Below, in pieces: positions 55,309 to 63,953 of a stretch of DNA of 64,000 nt. A program made the translations under genes and the position numbers. Source of the stretch: Bacillota bacterium (GTDB lineage: Bacteria > Bacteroidota > Bacteroidia > Bacteroidales > Bacteroidaceae); the NCBI GenBank assembly GCA_023664625.1, contig JAMPFD010000008.1:80914-144913 (forward strand), given 5' to 3'. The first letter of the stretch is position 1, and each line of letters begins with the position of its first letter. A model generated the notes under the pieces. The model did no database searches, had not been told where the DNA came from, and saw only the letters and a program-made list of their open reading frames with translations.

Positions 55309-56463
55309 ATGGCACAAAGATTTATTCTTAACGAAGTTTCATACTTCGGCGCGGGATGCCGCAAGGAACTCCCGGAAGTACTCAACCGCATGGGTTTGAA
55401 GAAAGCCCTCGTATGCTCAGACAAGGGTCTGATCAAGGTTGGCACAACATCTAAGGTAACCGAGGTTCTTGACAATGTCAGCTTCCCTTACGAGATTTAC
55501 TCAGAAATCAAGCCTAACCCTACCGTAACCAACGTCAAGCAGGGCGTAGAAGCCTTCAAGGCTTCCGGTGCCGACTGTATCATTGCCATCGGCGGCGGCT
55601 CATCCATGGATACGGCAAAAGGCATAGGCATCGTTGCCAACAACCCGGAATTTTCCGACATCGTAAGCCTTGAAGGCTGCGCTCCGACAAAGAAGAAGAG
55701 CGTGCCAATCATCGCTCTCCCGACTACCGCCGGCACCGGTGCCGAAGTGACAATCAACTATGTCATCATCGACGAGGAGCGTCAGGCTAAAATGGTATGC
55801 GTGGATCCTAACGACATCCCTGCCGTAGCCATCGTAGACCCGGAGCTTATGTACTCCCTTCCGAAAGGACTAACTGCCGCAACGGGCATGGATGCACTCA
55901 CACACGCCATCGAAGGTTATATCACCAAAGGCGCATGGGTAATGTCCGACATGTACGAGCTTCAGGCAATTAAGATGATTGCCGAGAATCTTCCTGTCGC
56001 TGTCGACGAGCCGACGAACCCTGCCGGACGTGAGGGCATGGCACTTGCGCAATACATCGCCGCCCAGGCTTTCTCCAATGTCGGTCTCGGCCTTGTCCAC
56101 GGAATGGCTCACCCGATGGGCTCTCTACACGACATCCCTCACGGTGTTGCCAACGCACTCCTTCTTCCTACAATCATGGAGTTCAACATGCCTGAGTGCA
56201 TAGAGAAATTCGGCATAATAGCGAAAACCATGGGCGTAAACACAGACGGCATGACACAGGAGCAGGCAGCACAGGCTGCCGTAGATGCTGTTAAGGCTCT
56301 ATCCATCCGCGTTGGAATCCCCCAGACTCTCACGGAGCTTGGCATAAAGGAGGAAGATATTCCGGCACTCGCCGCACAGGCCATCGCTGATGTCTGCACA
56401 CCGGGAAATCCGCGTGACGTTACGGAAGCAGAGATCGTGGAGCTCTACAAGAAAGTATTGTAA
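55309..56463 (+). CDS. fucO: Iron-containing alcohol dehydrogenase, lactaldehyde reductase-like
   Basis: 384 residues, normal for group III alcohol dehydrogenases. The nucleotide-binding GGGSSMDTAKGIGI near residue 98, the LPTTAGTGAEVT block, and the metal ligands in TGMDALTHAIEGY (Asp, His) and HGMAHPMGSLHDIPHG (two His) are present. Overall the sequence resembles FucO, which reduces lactaldehyde from fucose or rhamnose breakdown to 1,2-propanediol. That substrate is inferred from similarity; rhamnose from pectin would fit the neighbourhood. Confidence 0.88.
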   Translation: MAQRFILNEVSYFGAGCRKELPEVLNRMGLKKALVCSDKGLIKVGTTSKVTEVLDNVSFPYEIYSEIKPNPTVTNVKQGVEAFKASGADCIIAIGGGSSMDTAKGIGIVANNPEFSDIVSLEGCAPTKKKSVPIIALPTTAGTGAEVTINYVIIDEERQAKMVCVDPNDIPAVAIVDPELMYSLPKGLTAATGMDALTHAIEGYITKGAWVMSDMYELQAIKMIAENLPVAVDEPTNPAGREGMALAQYIAAQAFSNVGLGLVHGMAHPMGSLHDIPHGVANALLLPTIMEFNMPECIEKFGIIAKTMGVNTDGMTQEQAAQAAVDAVKALSIRVGIPQTLTELGIKEEDIPALAAQAIADVCTPGNPRDVTEAEIVELYKKVL

Positions 56464-56501
56464 ATGCATGCACGGCAATGAACAGTTCCGCAAATTAACG
56501 G

Positions 56502-56544
56502 TGTGGGTTCCGAGAACAGCATTTCTGCTGCTACGGAACCCACA
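56502..56544 (+). terminator. fucO terminator
   Basis: TGTGGGTTCCG (56502-56512) pairs with CGGAACCCACA (56534-56544), with a smaller inner stem, followed by a T-rich run. Confidence 0.8.
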
Positions 56545-56761
56545 TTCATTTTTGCCAATATAACAAGAATCCACCCAAACATGAAGTGCACCCAAAAAAA
56601 ATCATGCGTCTAACTTTTTTGGAGGGGAGGGGGCTGTTCAAACAGCACCGTTGCATTTTTCTGTCGCACCCCCACGAAGCAATCCGCAACCATCAAGAAA
56701 CGATTCACGGCACCCAAGACAAGATTCACGACAATTACCGACAAATTCCCACCACAAAAAC

Positions 56762-59700
56762 ATGAAGAGACTATCGGCAGCCGTAACATTCCTGCTCATC
56801 TGCATGTCCACCCGCGCCGCCGGGAACATATCCATCCACACCTTCGGAGACTCCGAAGGGTTTTTCCACAGCAAGGTTACAGGCATCTGCCAGGACCAAA
56901 GAGGTTTCCTATGGATGTCATCATGGAGCGGCCTATACCGCTACGACGGCTCACGGTTTATAACATTCAGCCCGACACAGTGCGAAGGCTCGGCCAACGG
57001 GGACGACCGGCTTGACGAGGCACGCGCCGATGCATACGGAAACATCTGGTGCCGTTCCTACCGCCACCCGTACATGTTCGACGTGCGCCGGGCACTCTTC
57101 CGTGATGTCGGCAAAGAGATAGAGAAACGTCTCGGACGCACCCTCAACGTCAGGCGCATAATCTGCACAGGGCACGATGTATGGCTGCAAAGCGATGACA
57201 GTATCGCCGTCTGCTGCGCGGCAGGTAACGTGCGGACGCCGAAAATTTTCTCCCCCACGACACCTCTGCGCCTGTGCGGAGGCGAAATAACAGGAATAAA
57301 GGAGGACAAATACGGACGTACGTGGATAATCAGCCGGCACGGCATAACCATAACCGACCGCGGGACGCTCTCCGGCAAGAGAAGACTGCTGCATATCCCG
57401 GGCGACTTCCTGGCTATGGAGGAAGCGCGTGAAGGCGAATATTACATCATCGGCAGGAACGGCACCGTACATCTTGTCAGCGGAATAAAGCGCGGCGGCA
57501 CCCTGAACGGCTGCTCTCCGCGGATACGGCCCGTCCCGCTGCCCGCCGGTCTCCGCGACATACAGCGGACGACGGCATGCGACGGAGCCGAAGGCGAGCT
57601 GGCACTTGCCACATCCGCCGGCCTTTTCCTCCGGGCCAAAGGACAATGGCAGCAGATGCGCTATGCCACAAAAGCATCCAAGACCCTGCGCATAAAACGC
57701 GACGACATCGGCAGATACTGGATTCTCACTGACAAACCGGGCGTGACAATCGCCGACCCGAAGAAGGGTACGGTGAGGCAGCTGCCGCCTCCGCGGCAGG
57801 ATTCTTACAGCAACAGGCGCGACAGCTGGTTCTTCCATCCTCTGCCGGGCGGCGACATGCTTCTGATGGCACAGGACGGCGGCCTGTGCCTCTATGACAA
57901 TGCCACGGGACGGCTCATACGCCCAAAAGGAAGCAACGGCCTTCCCTACAAACCGCAGGTCGGACGCTCCTTCACCGATGCAGAAGGCAATCTCTGGCTG
58001 TTCAACGAGCCGAAAGACGTGGTGCGCATCTCGCCAAGCGACACAAAAATCATATTCCGCAACGACGGCAATGCCACAAAAGCACTCTTCCGCGACAGCC
58101 GTGGCAACATCTGGCGCGCCACCGAAAACGGCAGGCTCTCCGTCCACGATCCCCGCGGCGGCTCCGGCTACATGACGGCGGACGGCACCCTCAGCAAATC
58201 GCCCGCGCCCTTCCCCACCGTCTACTCCCTCGCAGAGACCGGGGGCGGAACGATATGGGCGGGAACAAAGGACAGCGGACTGTACCGCCTGCGCCCAAAA
58301 GGGAACAGATATGACGTCACACACTATGCCGCCGACAGCAGCAATCCTTCCGCCTTGCATTCCGGCGACGTCTTCGCCCTCGCCACCGACCGCCACGGCC
58401 GTCTGTGGGCCGGCACCTACAGCTGCGGACTGTTCCTCGCCGAGAACCCTGACGCGCCGGACGTATGCTTCCGCAAAGTCAAGGGCCTGCCCCGAGACTT
58501 CCGCTCCGGCAACATCAGAGCCCTCCTCTGCCTGCACAACGGTGTCATCGCCGCCGGAACAAGCAACGGGCTCCTGACCTTCACGGCCGACAGCAGACAT
58601 CCCGCCGACGTCCGGGCTTTTCATAACAGGCGTGACGCAAGCAATCCCAACAGCCTGTCCAACAACGTCATAATGCAGCTCTTCGAGGACAGCCGCAGGA
58701 ATCTCTACGCAGTCACGCCGACCTCAGGAGTATGTCAGGCACACGCCGACAGCCTGCTGAGCAACGCCATCTCCTTCAAGATAATCTCCACACGCCACGG
58801 CGCGCCTTCCGACATGCCGCTGTCCATCGCCGAAGACAGGCGGCAGCAACTGTGGATGACCCATTCCAACGGCATCGCCTGCCTCCACGCCGACCGCAGT
58901 ACTTTCTCCAACCTCACCGCCGGCGATGACGGAGAAAGACCGCTGCTCTCGCCTTCCGGCATCGTTACTCTCGCTGACGGCAGGCTGCTGACAGGAACAG
59001 ACGGCGGCACCGCTCTCTGGAACCCATGCACACGCAACAGAAACAGTGCACCGAGAATTGCCGTCACATCGCTGGACATCTGCGGGAAACCGAGATTTAC
59101 CGACACAGACTTCACCGACACACTGCTGCTCGGCAGCAACGAACGCGACATAACCGTCACCCTCGCCGCCGTCATCACTTCCGGCAACACAACGGTAAGA
59201 TACGCGTCACAAACGGACACTGCACGCCACTGGAACTTCAACGGCAGCAATGCAAGGCTTGCTCTCCTTAACCTCACACCGGGCTGGCACAGTCTCAGGA
59301 TACGGAGTACGGATGCCGGCGGCGTATGGGCGGACAACATACGCACGCTCCACATCCACGTGGACCCGCTGTTCCATGAAACCCGCCAGGCAACAATGCT
59401 TTACATCCTGTTCCTGCTTATTTTCACCGCCGCGGCGGCCGGCACATGGGCGTACATCTACCGCCTGCGCCTCAGGTTGCGTACGCGGATGGAGAACATC
59501 AAGATGCGGATGGACTTTATCAACAACGTGGCACCGGAACTGAGAAAGACAGAGGACGACATCCTGCGGCGAGTGCGCGAATACATTGACAGCCGCCTCG
59601 GCGACGAGAACCTTTCCGTGCCGGAAATCGCCGCAGAGGCAGGCATGAGCGTCGCAAACTTCAGGGCACGCTTCAAGCAGCTGACCGGCGTAAGTCCCGT

Positions 59701-59902
59701 GGACTACCTGCGCCACTACAGAATAGGACACGCCAAGAGACTGCTGCGCTCCACTGACCTGACAGTCGCCGAAGTGGCATACAGATGCGGCTTCACTGAC
59801 CCGAAATACTTCAGCCGCGTTTTCAAGACCATAGAGGGCCGGTCTCCCTCGGCGTTCAAGGAGGGCGAGGGCCGGCAGAAGCCGGAGGAGGCGCACGTAT
59901 GA
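56762..59902 (+). CDS. Membrane sensor-regulator: propeller, Y_Y_Y-like, TM, AraC HTH, no kinase
   Basis: 1046 residues from the ATG at 56762 (signal peptide MKRLSAAVTFLLICMSTRAAG); an open frame extends to 56651. The periplasmic part is a two-component-regulator propeller (repeats such as DQRGFLWMSSWSGLYRYDG and DRHGRLWAGTYSCGL), then a Y_Y_Y-like domain near residues 790-870. One membrane helix lies at about 880-900 and an AraC-type double helix-turn-helix at about 945-1035 (LSVPEIAAEAGMSVANFRAR, FTDPKYFSRVFKTIEGRSP). Kinase, ATPase and receiver domains of classical hybrid two-component systems are absent. It probably senses a pectin fragment and controls the downstream PL1 lyase gene. Much richer in G+C than flanking genes. 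Confidence 0.85.
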   Translation: MKRLSAAVTFLLICMSTRAAGNISIHTFGDSEGFFHSKVTGICQDQRGFLWMSSWSGLYRYDGSRFITFSPTQCEGSANGDDRLDEARADAYGNIWCRSYRHPYMFDVRRALFRDVGKEIEKRLGRTLNVRRIICTGHDVWLQSDDSIAVCCAAGNVRTPKIFSPTTPLRLCGGEITGIKEDKYGRTWIISRHGITITDRGTLSGKRRLLHIPGDFLAMEEAREGEYYIIGRNGTVHLVSGIKRGGTLNGCSPRIRPVPLPAGLRDIQRTTACDGAEGELALATSAGLFLRAKGQWQQMRYATKASKTLRIKRDDIGRYWILTDKPGVTIADPKKGTVRQLPPPRQDSYSNRRDSWFFHPLPGGDMLLMAQDGGLCLYDNATGRLIRPKGSNGLPYKPQVGRSFTDAEGNLWLFNEPKDVVRISPSDTKIIFRNDGNATKALFRDSRGNIWRATENGRLSVHDPRGGSGYMTADGTLSKSPAPFPTVYSLAETGGGTIWAGTKDSGLYRLRPKGNRYDVTHYAADSSNPSALHSGDVFALATDRHGRLWAGTYSCGLFLAENPDAPDVCFRKVKGLPRDFRSGNIRALLCLHNGVIAAGTSNGLLTFTADSRHPADVRAFHNRRDASNPNSLSNNVIMQLFEDSRRNLYAVTPTSGVCQAHADSLLSNAISFKIISTRHGAPSDMPLSIAEDRRQQLWMTHSNGIACLHADRSTFSNLTAGDDGERPLLSPSGIVTLADGRLLTGTDGGTALWNPCTRNRNSAPRIAVTSLDICGKPRFTDTDFTDTLLLGSNERDITVTLAAVITSGNTTVRYASQTDTARHWNFNGSNARLALLNLTPGWHSLRIRSTDAGGVWADNIRTLHIHVDPLFHETRQATMLYILFLLIFTAAAAGTWAYIYRLRLRLRTRMENIKMRMDFINNVAPELRKTEDDILRRVREYIDSRLGDENLSVPEIAAEAGMSVANFRARFKQLTGVSPVDYLRHYRIGHAKRLLRSTDLTVAEVAYRCGFTDPKYFSRVFKTIEGRSPSAFKEGEGRQKPEEAHV

Positions 59903-59973
59903 CAGCAAGGCACGGGCTGCTGACGGTTTTCCATCGGAAAGGCTCCACAAGGACAGCAGCAAACGATGTGACA

Positions 59974-60017
59974 CCATATATAATATAATGTACGCGCGTA
60001 CATTATATTATATATGG
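59974..60017. repeat. 44-bp perfect palindrome
   Basis: The 44 bases read identically on both strands, with no loop; the centre is GTACGCGCGTAC with AT-rich arms. It lies 72 bases after the regulator stop. Confidence 0.85.
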
Positions 60018-60130
60018 GCTTACAGCAGAATTTTCTTACCATGAGAAAGCATGGCCGCCAACGGCCGGAAACTCGATGCCGGACGATAATGAATGCGAGA
60101 CAACGGTGGCACGATAAAAGCTGCCTATGG

Positions 60131-60424
60131 TTTCAGAAATTTCCAAGGCCTTTTCAAAAAAATTCAAAGGTATTTTCAAAAAATTCTAAGGCCTTTTCAA
60201 AAAATTCCAAGGCATTTTCAAAAAATTCAAAGGTATTTTCAAAAAATTCTAAGGTATTTTCAAAAAATTCTAAGGTATTTTCAAAAAATTCAAAGGTATT
60301 TTCAAAAAATTCTAAGGCCTTTTCAAAAAAATCTAAGGCCTTTTCAAAAAATTCCAAGGCATTTTCAAAAAATTCCAAGGCATTTTCGAAAGAGTCAAAG
60401 GCATTTTCGAAAGAGTCCGCAGGT
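60131..60424 (+). repeat. 21-bp tandem repeat array, 13 units plus one degenerate
   Basis: Consensus unit TTTTCAAAAAATTCTAAGGCA. One degenerate 20-base unit (60131-60150) is followed by a 22-base unit and twelve units of exactly 21 bases, the last two diverged (CGAAAGAGTC). Because 21 is a multiple of three, the array is open in two plus frames and one minus frame. In one plus frame it encodes K-(A/V)-F-S-K-N-S and the most variable base falls at a silent Ser codon position. No other gene is seen in 59903-60591. Confidence 0.9.
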
Positions 60425-60578
60425 TTGGAATATCAAGGAAAAGAGTCCGGAATCCATAAAGTGTGATTCACAGCACCATTCTGTGATTTTTCTGGTATTT
60501 TTCAGGCTTTCAGAGGCTGAAAAGCGAAAAATACACCACGTTTAGCGTTTTTTACACCTTAAAACGCCCTGTATCGCG

Positions 60579-60586
60579 TAATTTTG
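60579..60586 (+). promoter_or_regulatory. -7 element giving a leaderless pectate lyase transcript
   Basis: TAATTTTG ends six bases before the ATG at 60592, so transcription would start at or next to the start codon. Confidence 0.6.
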
Positions 60587-60591
60587 CAACC

Positions 60592-62883
60592 ATGAAAAAC
60601 GAACATAACACTAACAAAAAAGTTTACCTTATGCAGAAAAACAAGAGACAGGCGGCGATTGCCGCACTATTCATGGTTGCCCTGATGCTCAATGCGCAGA
60701 CCATGACCGTCAGCAAGGCCTATGGATGGTTCGAAACCGCCGTGGCGGAATGGAGTGCCGTGGATGGCGCGGCAAGTTATGATGTGACGTATTCCGGCGA
60801 GGGCATAGACAATGCCAGAGCCGACAATCCGCTCATACGCCGGTATGCTGACCATTGGCGCGTGGACATTCCGGGGCTGAAGGCAGGAGAATATACGCTC
60901 ACGGTGAGGGCTGTCGATGAGGACGGCAGCGTGATTGCGCAAGGGTCCACGGGGATAATCGGTGTGAGAGCCCATGTCAGGGAAGGATGGGCCTTTGCCG
61001 GCGGCAACGGTGATGCGCGCACTGCGTATTGTCCCGGAGGCTATAAGGCGGACGGTACTCCGAAGGACGGGGCGAAAGTGCTTTACGTCACGGCAAAGAC
61101 TGCCGACAGCGTGACAACGACCGTAAAGACGGACGCCAAGGGTACGCAGCAAAGTGTCACAGGCATCTGCAACATCCTCACTGCCATAGGCCGGGGATAC
61201 GACCATACTCCGCTGATAGTAAGATGGATAGGACAGGTGAAAGACACGGACATCACCGGGCTGAAGGACGGGAACTTCATCTCCGTTACAGGCTCAGACA
61301 ACTCCGGCCGGCGATTTACGGACATCACAATCGAGGGCATAGGAAACGATGCCTCGTTCTACGGGTACGGCGTGACCATGAAGCGGACAAAAGGCGTGGA
61401 AATCAGGAACCTCGGCATAATGCTCTACGGGGATGACGGGGTGTCGATGGACACCGACAACTCCAATATATGGATTCACAACTGCGACTTCTTCTACGGC
61501 AGACCCGGAGCGGATGCTGACCAGGTGAAGGGCGACGGCTCGATAGACATGAAATACAACTCCACAAACATCACCGTCAGCTACTGCCATTTCTGGGACA
61601 GCGGAAAAGTCATGGGGTGCGGAGGCTCGAAAGAGACTGTGCCGACGTACTACCTGACAGTGGCGCACAACTGGTTTGACCATACGGACTCCAGATGCCC
61701 GCGCCTGCACTACGCCACGGCGCATGTCTACAACAACTATTATGACGGTGTCTCCGTCTACGGACTTGGAAACACGACGGAGACCTCGGCCTTCGTCGAA
61801 GGGAACTATTTCCGCAACTGCCCGCGCCCGATGATGACCTCGGGACAGGGAACGGACAAATGGGACGGTGCGAAAGGTACGTTCTCCGGACAGACCGGCG
61901 GTGTGACAAAGGCCTGTGACAACTACATCACCGGTGCAAGGCGCATCGTATATCAGGATGATTTTCCCGCCGACTACGATGCCTGGCTTGTCAGAGAGCG
62001 CACGGAGAAAGTGCCGGAGAACGAGACTCCGAAGACTGACGCAGCCTACCATTATTCAAACTTCGACACGGCGGAGACAATGTACGGCGTCTCGCCGCTG
62101 TCACCGGAAGAGGCGCGTGACAATGCCGTGGCATACGCCGGAAGATGTGAAGGAGGAGACCTGAGATGGACATTCGACAACACCGCGGACGACACCTCCC
62201 ATGACGTGAACGCCGCCCTGAAAGAAGCAATCCTTAACTATCGGGACGGCCTGCTCGGCATTCTCGGCGAGACTCCCTCCCCTGACGACGGCAACGAGGG
62301 CGGAGACAATCCCGGCGACATGCAGCCGGCAACCAAGGGAGGACCTGTCGACGAGCTCATGGCACAGGGGGCACAGGGCGGATTCGTCATCAACGGCACT
62401 CTCTCTGACAGCAAAGGCTCGGTGACAATCGGCGGAGTGACGTACACAAACGCACTGAAAATGGGGTCCGCCGCCTCAATAGCCTTCTCCATTGACGAAC
62501 CCATGATCCTTACTCTCTACTTCGCCAACTCCGAAGGCAAAAGCCTCTATCTGACACATAGGAACAACAGGACGGCTCTCGCGATCGATGCAACAAACAT
62601 CGTTACTCAAAGGCTCGAAACCACAGGAGAATATACGCTGACAAAGAAGTCCGGCGAATCCTACCTGTACTATCTCGCTCTCTCACCTGTCACTTCCACC
62701 GCAATCGACGGCACCCGCCTCCCAATCCCCGACAACGGCTCCGCAGACAACGCCAGCCACAACGCAATCCGCGGCATCACCGACGGAGTGCCGGCTTTCA
62801 CCCTCGACGGGAAAAAGACCGGTTGCCCTGGAAAAGGCATTGTCGTCATAAACGGAAGAAAAATTCTCCTCAAAAGCAAGTAA
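60592..62883 (+). CDS. Secreted pectate lyase, polysaccharide lyase family 1
   Basis: 763 residues; the ATG at 60592 or the in-frame ATG at 60631 starts the signal peptide (QAAIAALFMVALMLNAQ). A fibronectin-like domain (about 36-125) is followed by a PL1 parallel beta-helix (about 140-450). It includes the GVSMDTDNSNIWIHNCDF stack, NITVSYCHFWDSGKVMGCGG and HNWFDHTDSRCPRLHYATAHVYNNYY, where Arg is catalytic. A linker rich in Asp/Gly leads to a beta-rich domain and a basic tail ending IVVINGRKILLKSK. It cleaves homogalacturonan by beta-elimination. It shares the high G+C of the regulator gene upstream. Confidence 0.93.
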   Translation: MKNEHNTNKKVYLMQKNKRQAAIAALFMVALMLNAQTMTVSKAYGWFETAVAEWSAVDGAASYDVTYSGEGIDNARADNPLIRRYADHWRVDIPGLKAGEYTLTVRAVDEDGSVIAQGSTGIIGVRAHVREGWAFAGGNGDARTAYCPGGYKADGTPKDGAKVLYVTAKTADSVTTTVKTDAKGTQQSVTGICNILTAIGRGYDHTPLIVRWIGQVKDTDITGLKDGNFISVTGSDNSGRRFTDITIEGIGNDASFYGYGVTMKRTKGVEIRNLGIMLYGDDGVSMDTDNSNIWIHNCDFFYGRPGADADQVKGDGSIDMKYNSTNITVSYCHFWDSGKVMGCGGSKETVPTYYLTVAHNWFDHTDSRCPRLHYATAHVYNNYYDGVSVYGLGNTTETSAFVEGNYFRNCPRPMMTSGQGTDKWDGAKGTFSGQTGGVTKACDNYITGARRIVYQDDFPADYDAWLVRERTEKVPENETPKTDAAYHYSNFDTAETMYGVSPLSPEEARDNAVAYAGRCEGGDLRWTFDNTADDTSHDVNAALKEAILNYRDGLLGILGETPSPDDGNEGGDNPGDMQPATKGGPVDELMAQGAQGGFVINGTLSDSKGSVTIGGVTYTNALKMGSAASIAFSIDEPMILTLYFANSEGKSLYLTHRNNRTALAIDATNIVTQRLETTGEYTLTKKSGESYLYYLALSPVTSTAIDGTRLPIPDNGSADNASHNAIRGITDGVPAFTLDGKKTGCPGKGIVVINGRKILLKSK

Positions 62884-63088
62884 ACCGCCTCACAGCCCTT
62901 TGAAGCCCAATATAAAGCCCGCAACGGAAGGGAAAGGTACACGGGGAACAGGTTGTCGGTTGAGACGAAAGGCTTGTCCAAACCTGTGTACCCGGCAGGG
63001 AATGATACACAGAAAACAGGAAATAATTCACCGAAAAATAAAAATTGGTGATTGATCTACAAGCCGCAATGCTTCCAAAGAAACACCA

Positions 63089-63220
63089 GACATTCTCAAG
63101 GATGCTGACAAACGTCCGACAAGCTACGTGAACATTCTCAAGAATGCTGACATACACCATGCAGGCAGCGAGAACATTCCAAAGGAAGCTGACAAATACC
63201 ACGCAGGCAGCGAGAACATC
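63089..63220. repeat. 42-bp tandem repeat, three copies plus a partial
   Basis: Copies begin with GAACATTC-like starts at 63089, 63130, 63172 and 63214, spaced 41, 42 and 42 bases. All contain GCTGACA and two share CACGCAGGCAGC-like ends. The period is a multiple of three, so a minus-strand frame stays open through it. Confidence 0.75.
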
Positions 63221-63362
63221 ATTTGAACAGGAAAAAGATTATCTCTGTAAAAAATATCCTCAAAACCAAAAGTAAACATCGGCATTTATACCATTTTTGT
63301 TAATATTATCTAACAAACAGTCTTTTCCTTGCTGATTATTTCCGTATTTCAGTTTTTCTGAG

Positions 63363-63370
63363 TACCTTTG
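63363..63370 (+). promoter_or_regulatory. -7 element for tRNA-Lys
   Basis: TACCTTTG, 31 bases before the mature tRNA. Confidence 0.6.
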
Positions 63371-63401
63371 CACTCGCTTTTGAAAAAGAAGTAGAAACGG
63401 A

Positions 63402-63474
63402 GATCCGCTAGCTCAGTTGGTAGAGCACAACACTTTTAATGTTGGGGTCTTGGGTTCGAGCCCCAAGCGGATCA
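63402..63474 (+). tRNA. tRNA-Lys (TTT)
   Basis: Acceptor GATCCGC pairs with GCGGATC. Anticodon stem CAACA/TGTTG encloses CTTTTAA, giving anticodon TTT. D arm AGCTCAGTTGGTAGAGC and T arm GGTTCGAGCC are standard. No CCA encoded. Confidence 0.96.
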
Positions 63475-63479
63475 CGAAA

Positions 63480-63499
63480 GGGTCACTTTTAAGTGGCCC
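63480..63499 (+). terminator. Terminator after tRNA-Lys
   Basis: GGGTCAC (63480-63486) pairs with GTGGCCC (63493-63499), one T-G pair, followed by six T. Confidence 0.8.
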
Positions 63500-63640
63500 T
63501 TTTTTCGTGTCCGTAAGTGACTGATGTGCAAGTGTTAGCAATTTTATAAAATCTTGATTTAGAAAGATTTAGCACAAACCGCATTTCCTGCCGATAGCCA
63601 AAGTTAGCATTTGTTAGTTCGGAATTAGCACATTATCTTT

Positions 63641-63911
63641 GGTACAGATTTCGTGAATGTACCACAAAAAAGTACCACAAATGTACCAGTTTTTCCAACA
63701 AATATCAGCCGCAGTCTTCTCCCCCGGTCTTGCCATAGCGACCGGAGCCTGTTCAGAGTGCCAACTCTCTGATATATGCTATTTTGTGCTAAATGTTTCC
63801 AAAAGATTCGGGGCGTGCAACAGCCTCGTTGTTGGATGCGTTGAAATGGTATGTGGTACACGTGTGGTACATTTCCTGGAATTTGTGGTACACGCTTTTT
63901 CGTGTACCACA
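63641..63911. promoter_or_regulatory. Cluster of GTACCAC motifs, candidate integrase arm sites
   Basis: GTACCA(C) or its complement occurs at 63641, 63660, 63673, 63684, 63852, 63863, 63884 and 63904. The last two form an 11-bp inverted repeat (TGTGGTACACG / CGTGTACCACA). The region lies between tRNA-Lys and the start of a probable integrase gene. No gene is supported in 63500-63953. Confidence 0.55.
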
Positions 63912-63953
63912 TCACGAGAAATTTTAATATATCATTCTTAAAATATTTTACTT

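Larger units (their letters stand above)
62884..63401. other. Intergenic region before tRNA-Lys
   Basis: No gene supported. Contains the 42-bp repeat (63089-63220) and the tRNA-Lys promoter. Confidence 0.5.

Noticed and set aside
56951-58624. Open frame of 557 codons on the minus strand
   Set aside because: It lies entirely opposite the propeller sensor gene, in G+C-rich DNA where stop codons are rare, and has no family resemblance.
60131-60424. CRISPR array
   Set aside because: Units are contiguous 21-base copies with no unique spacers, and no cas genes are near.
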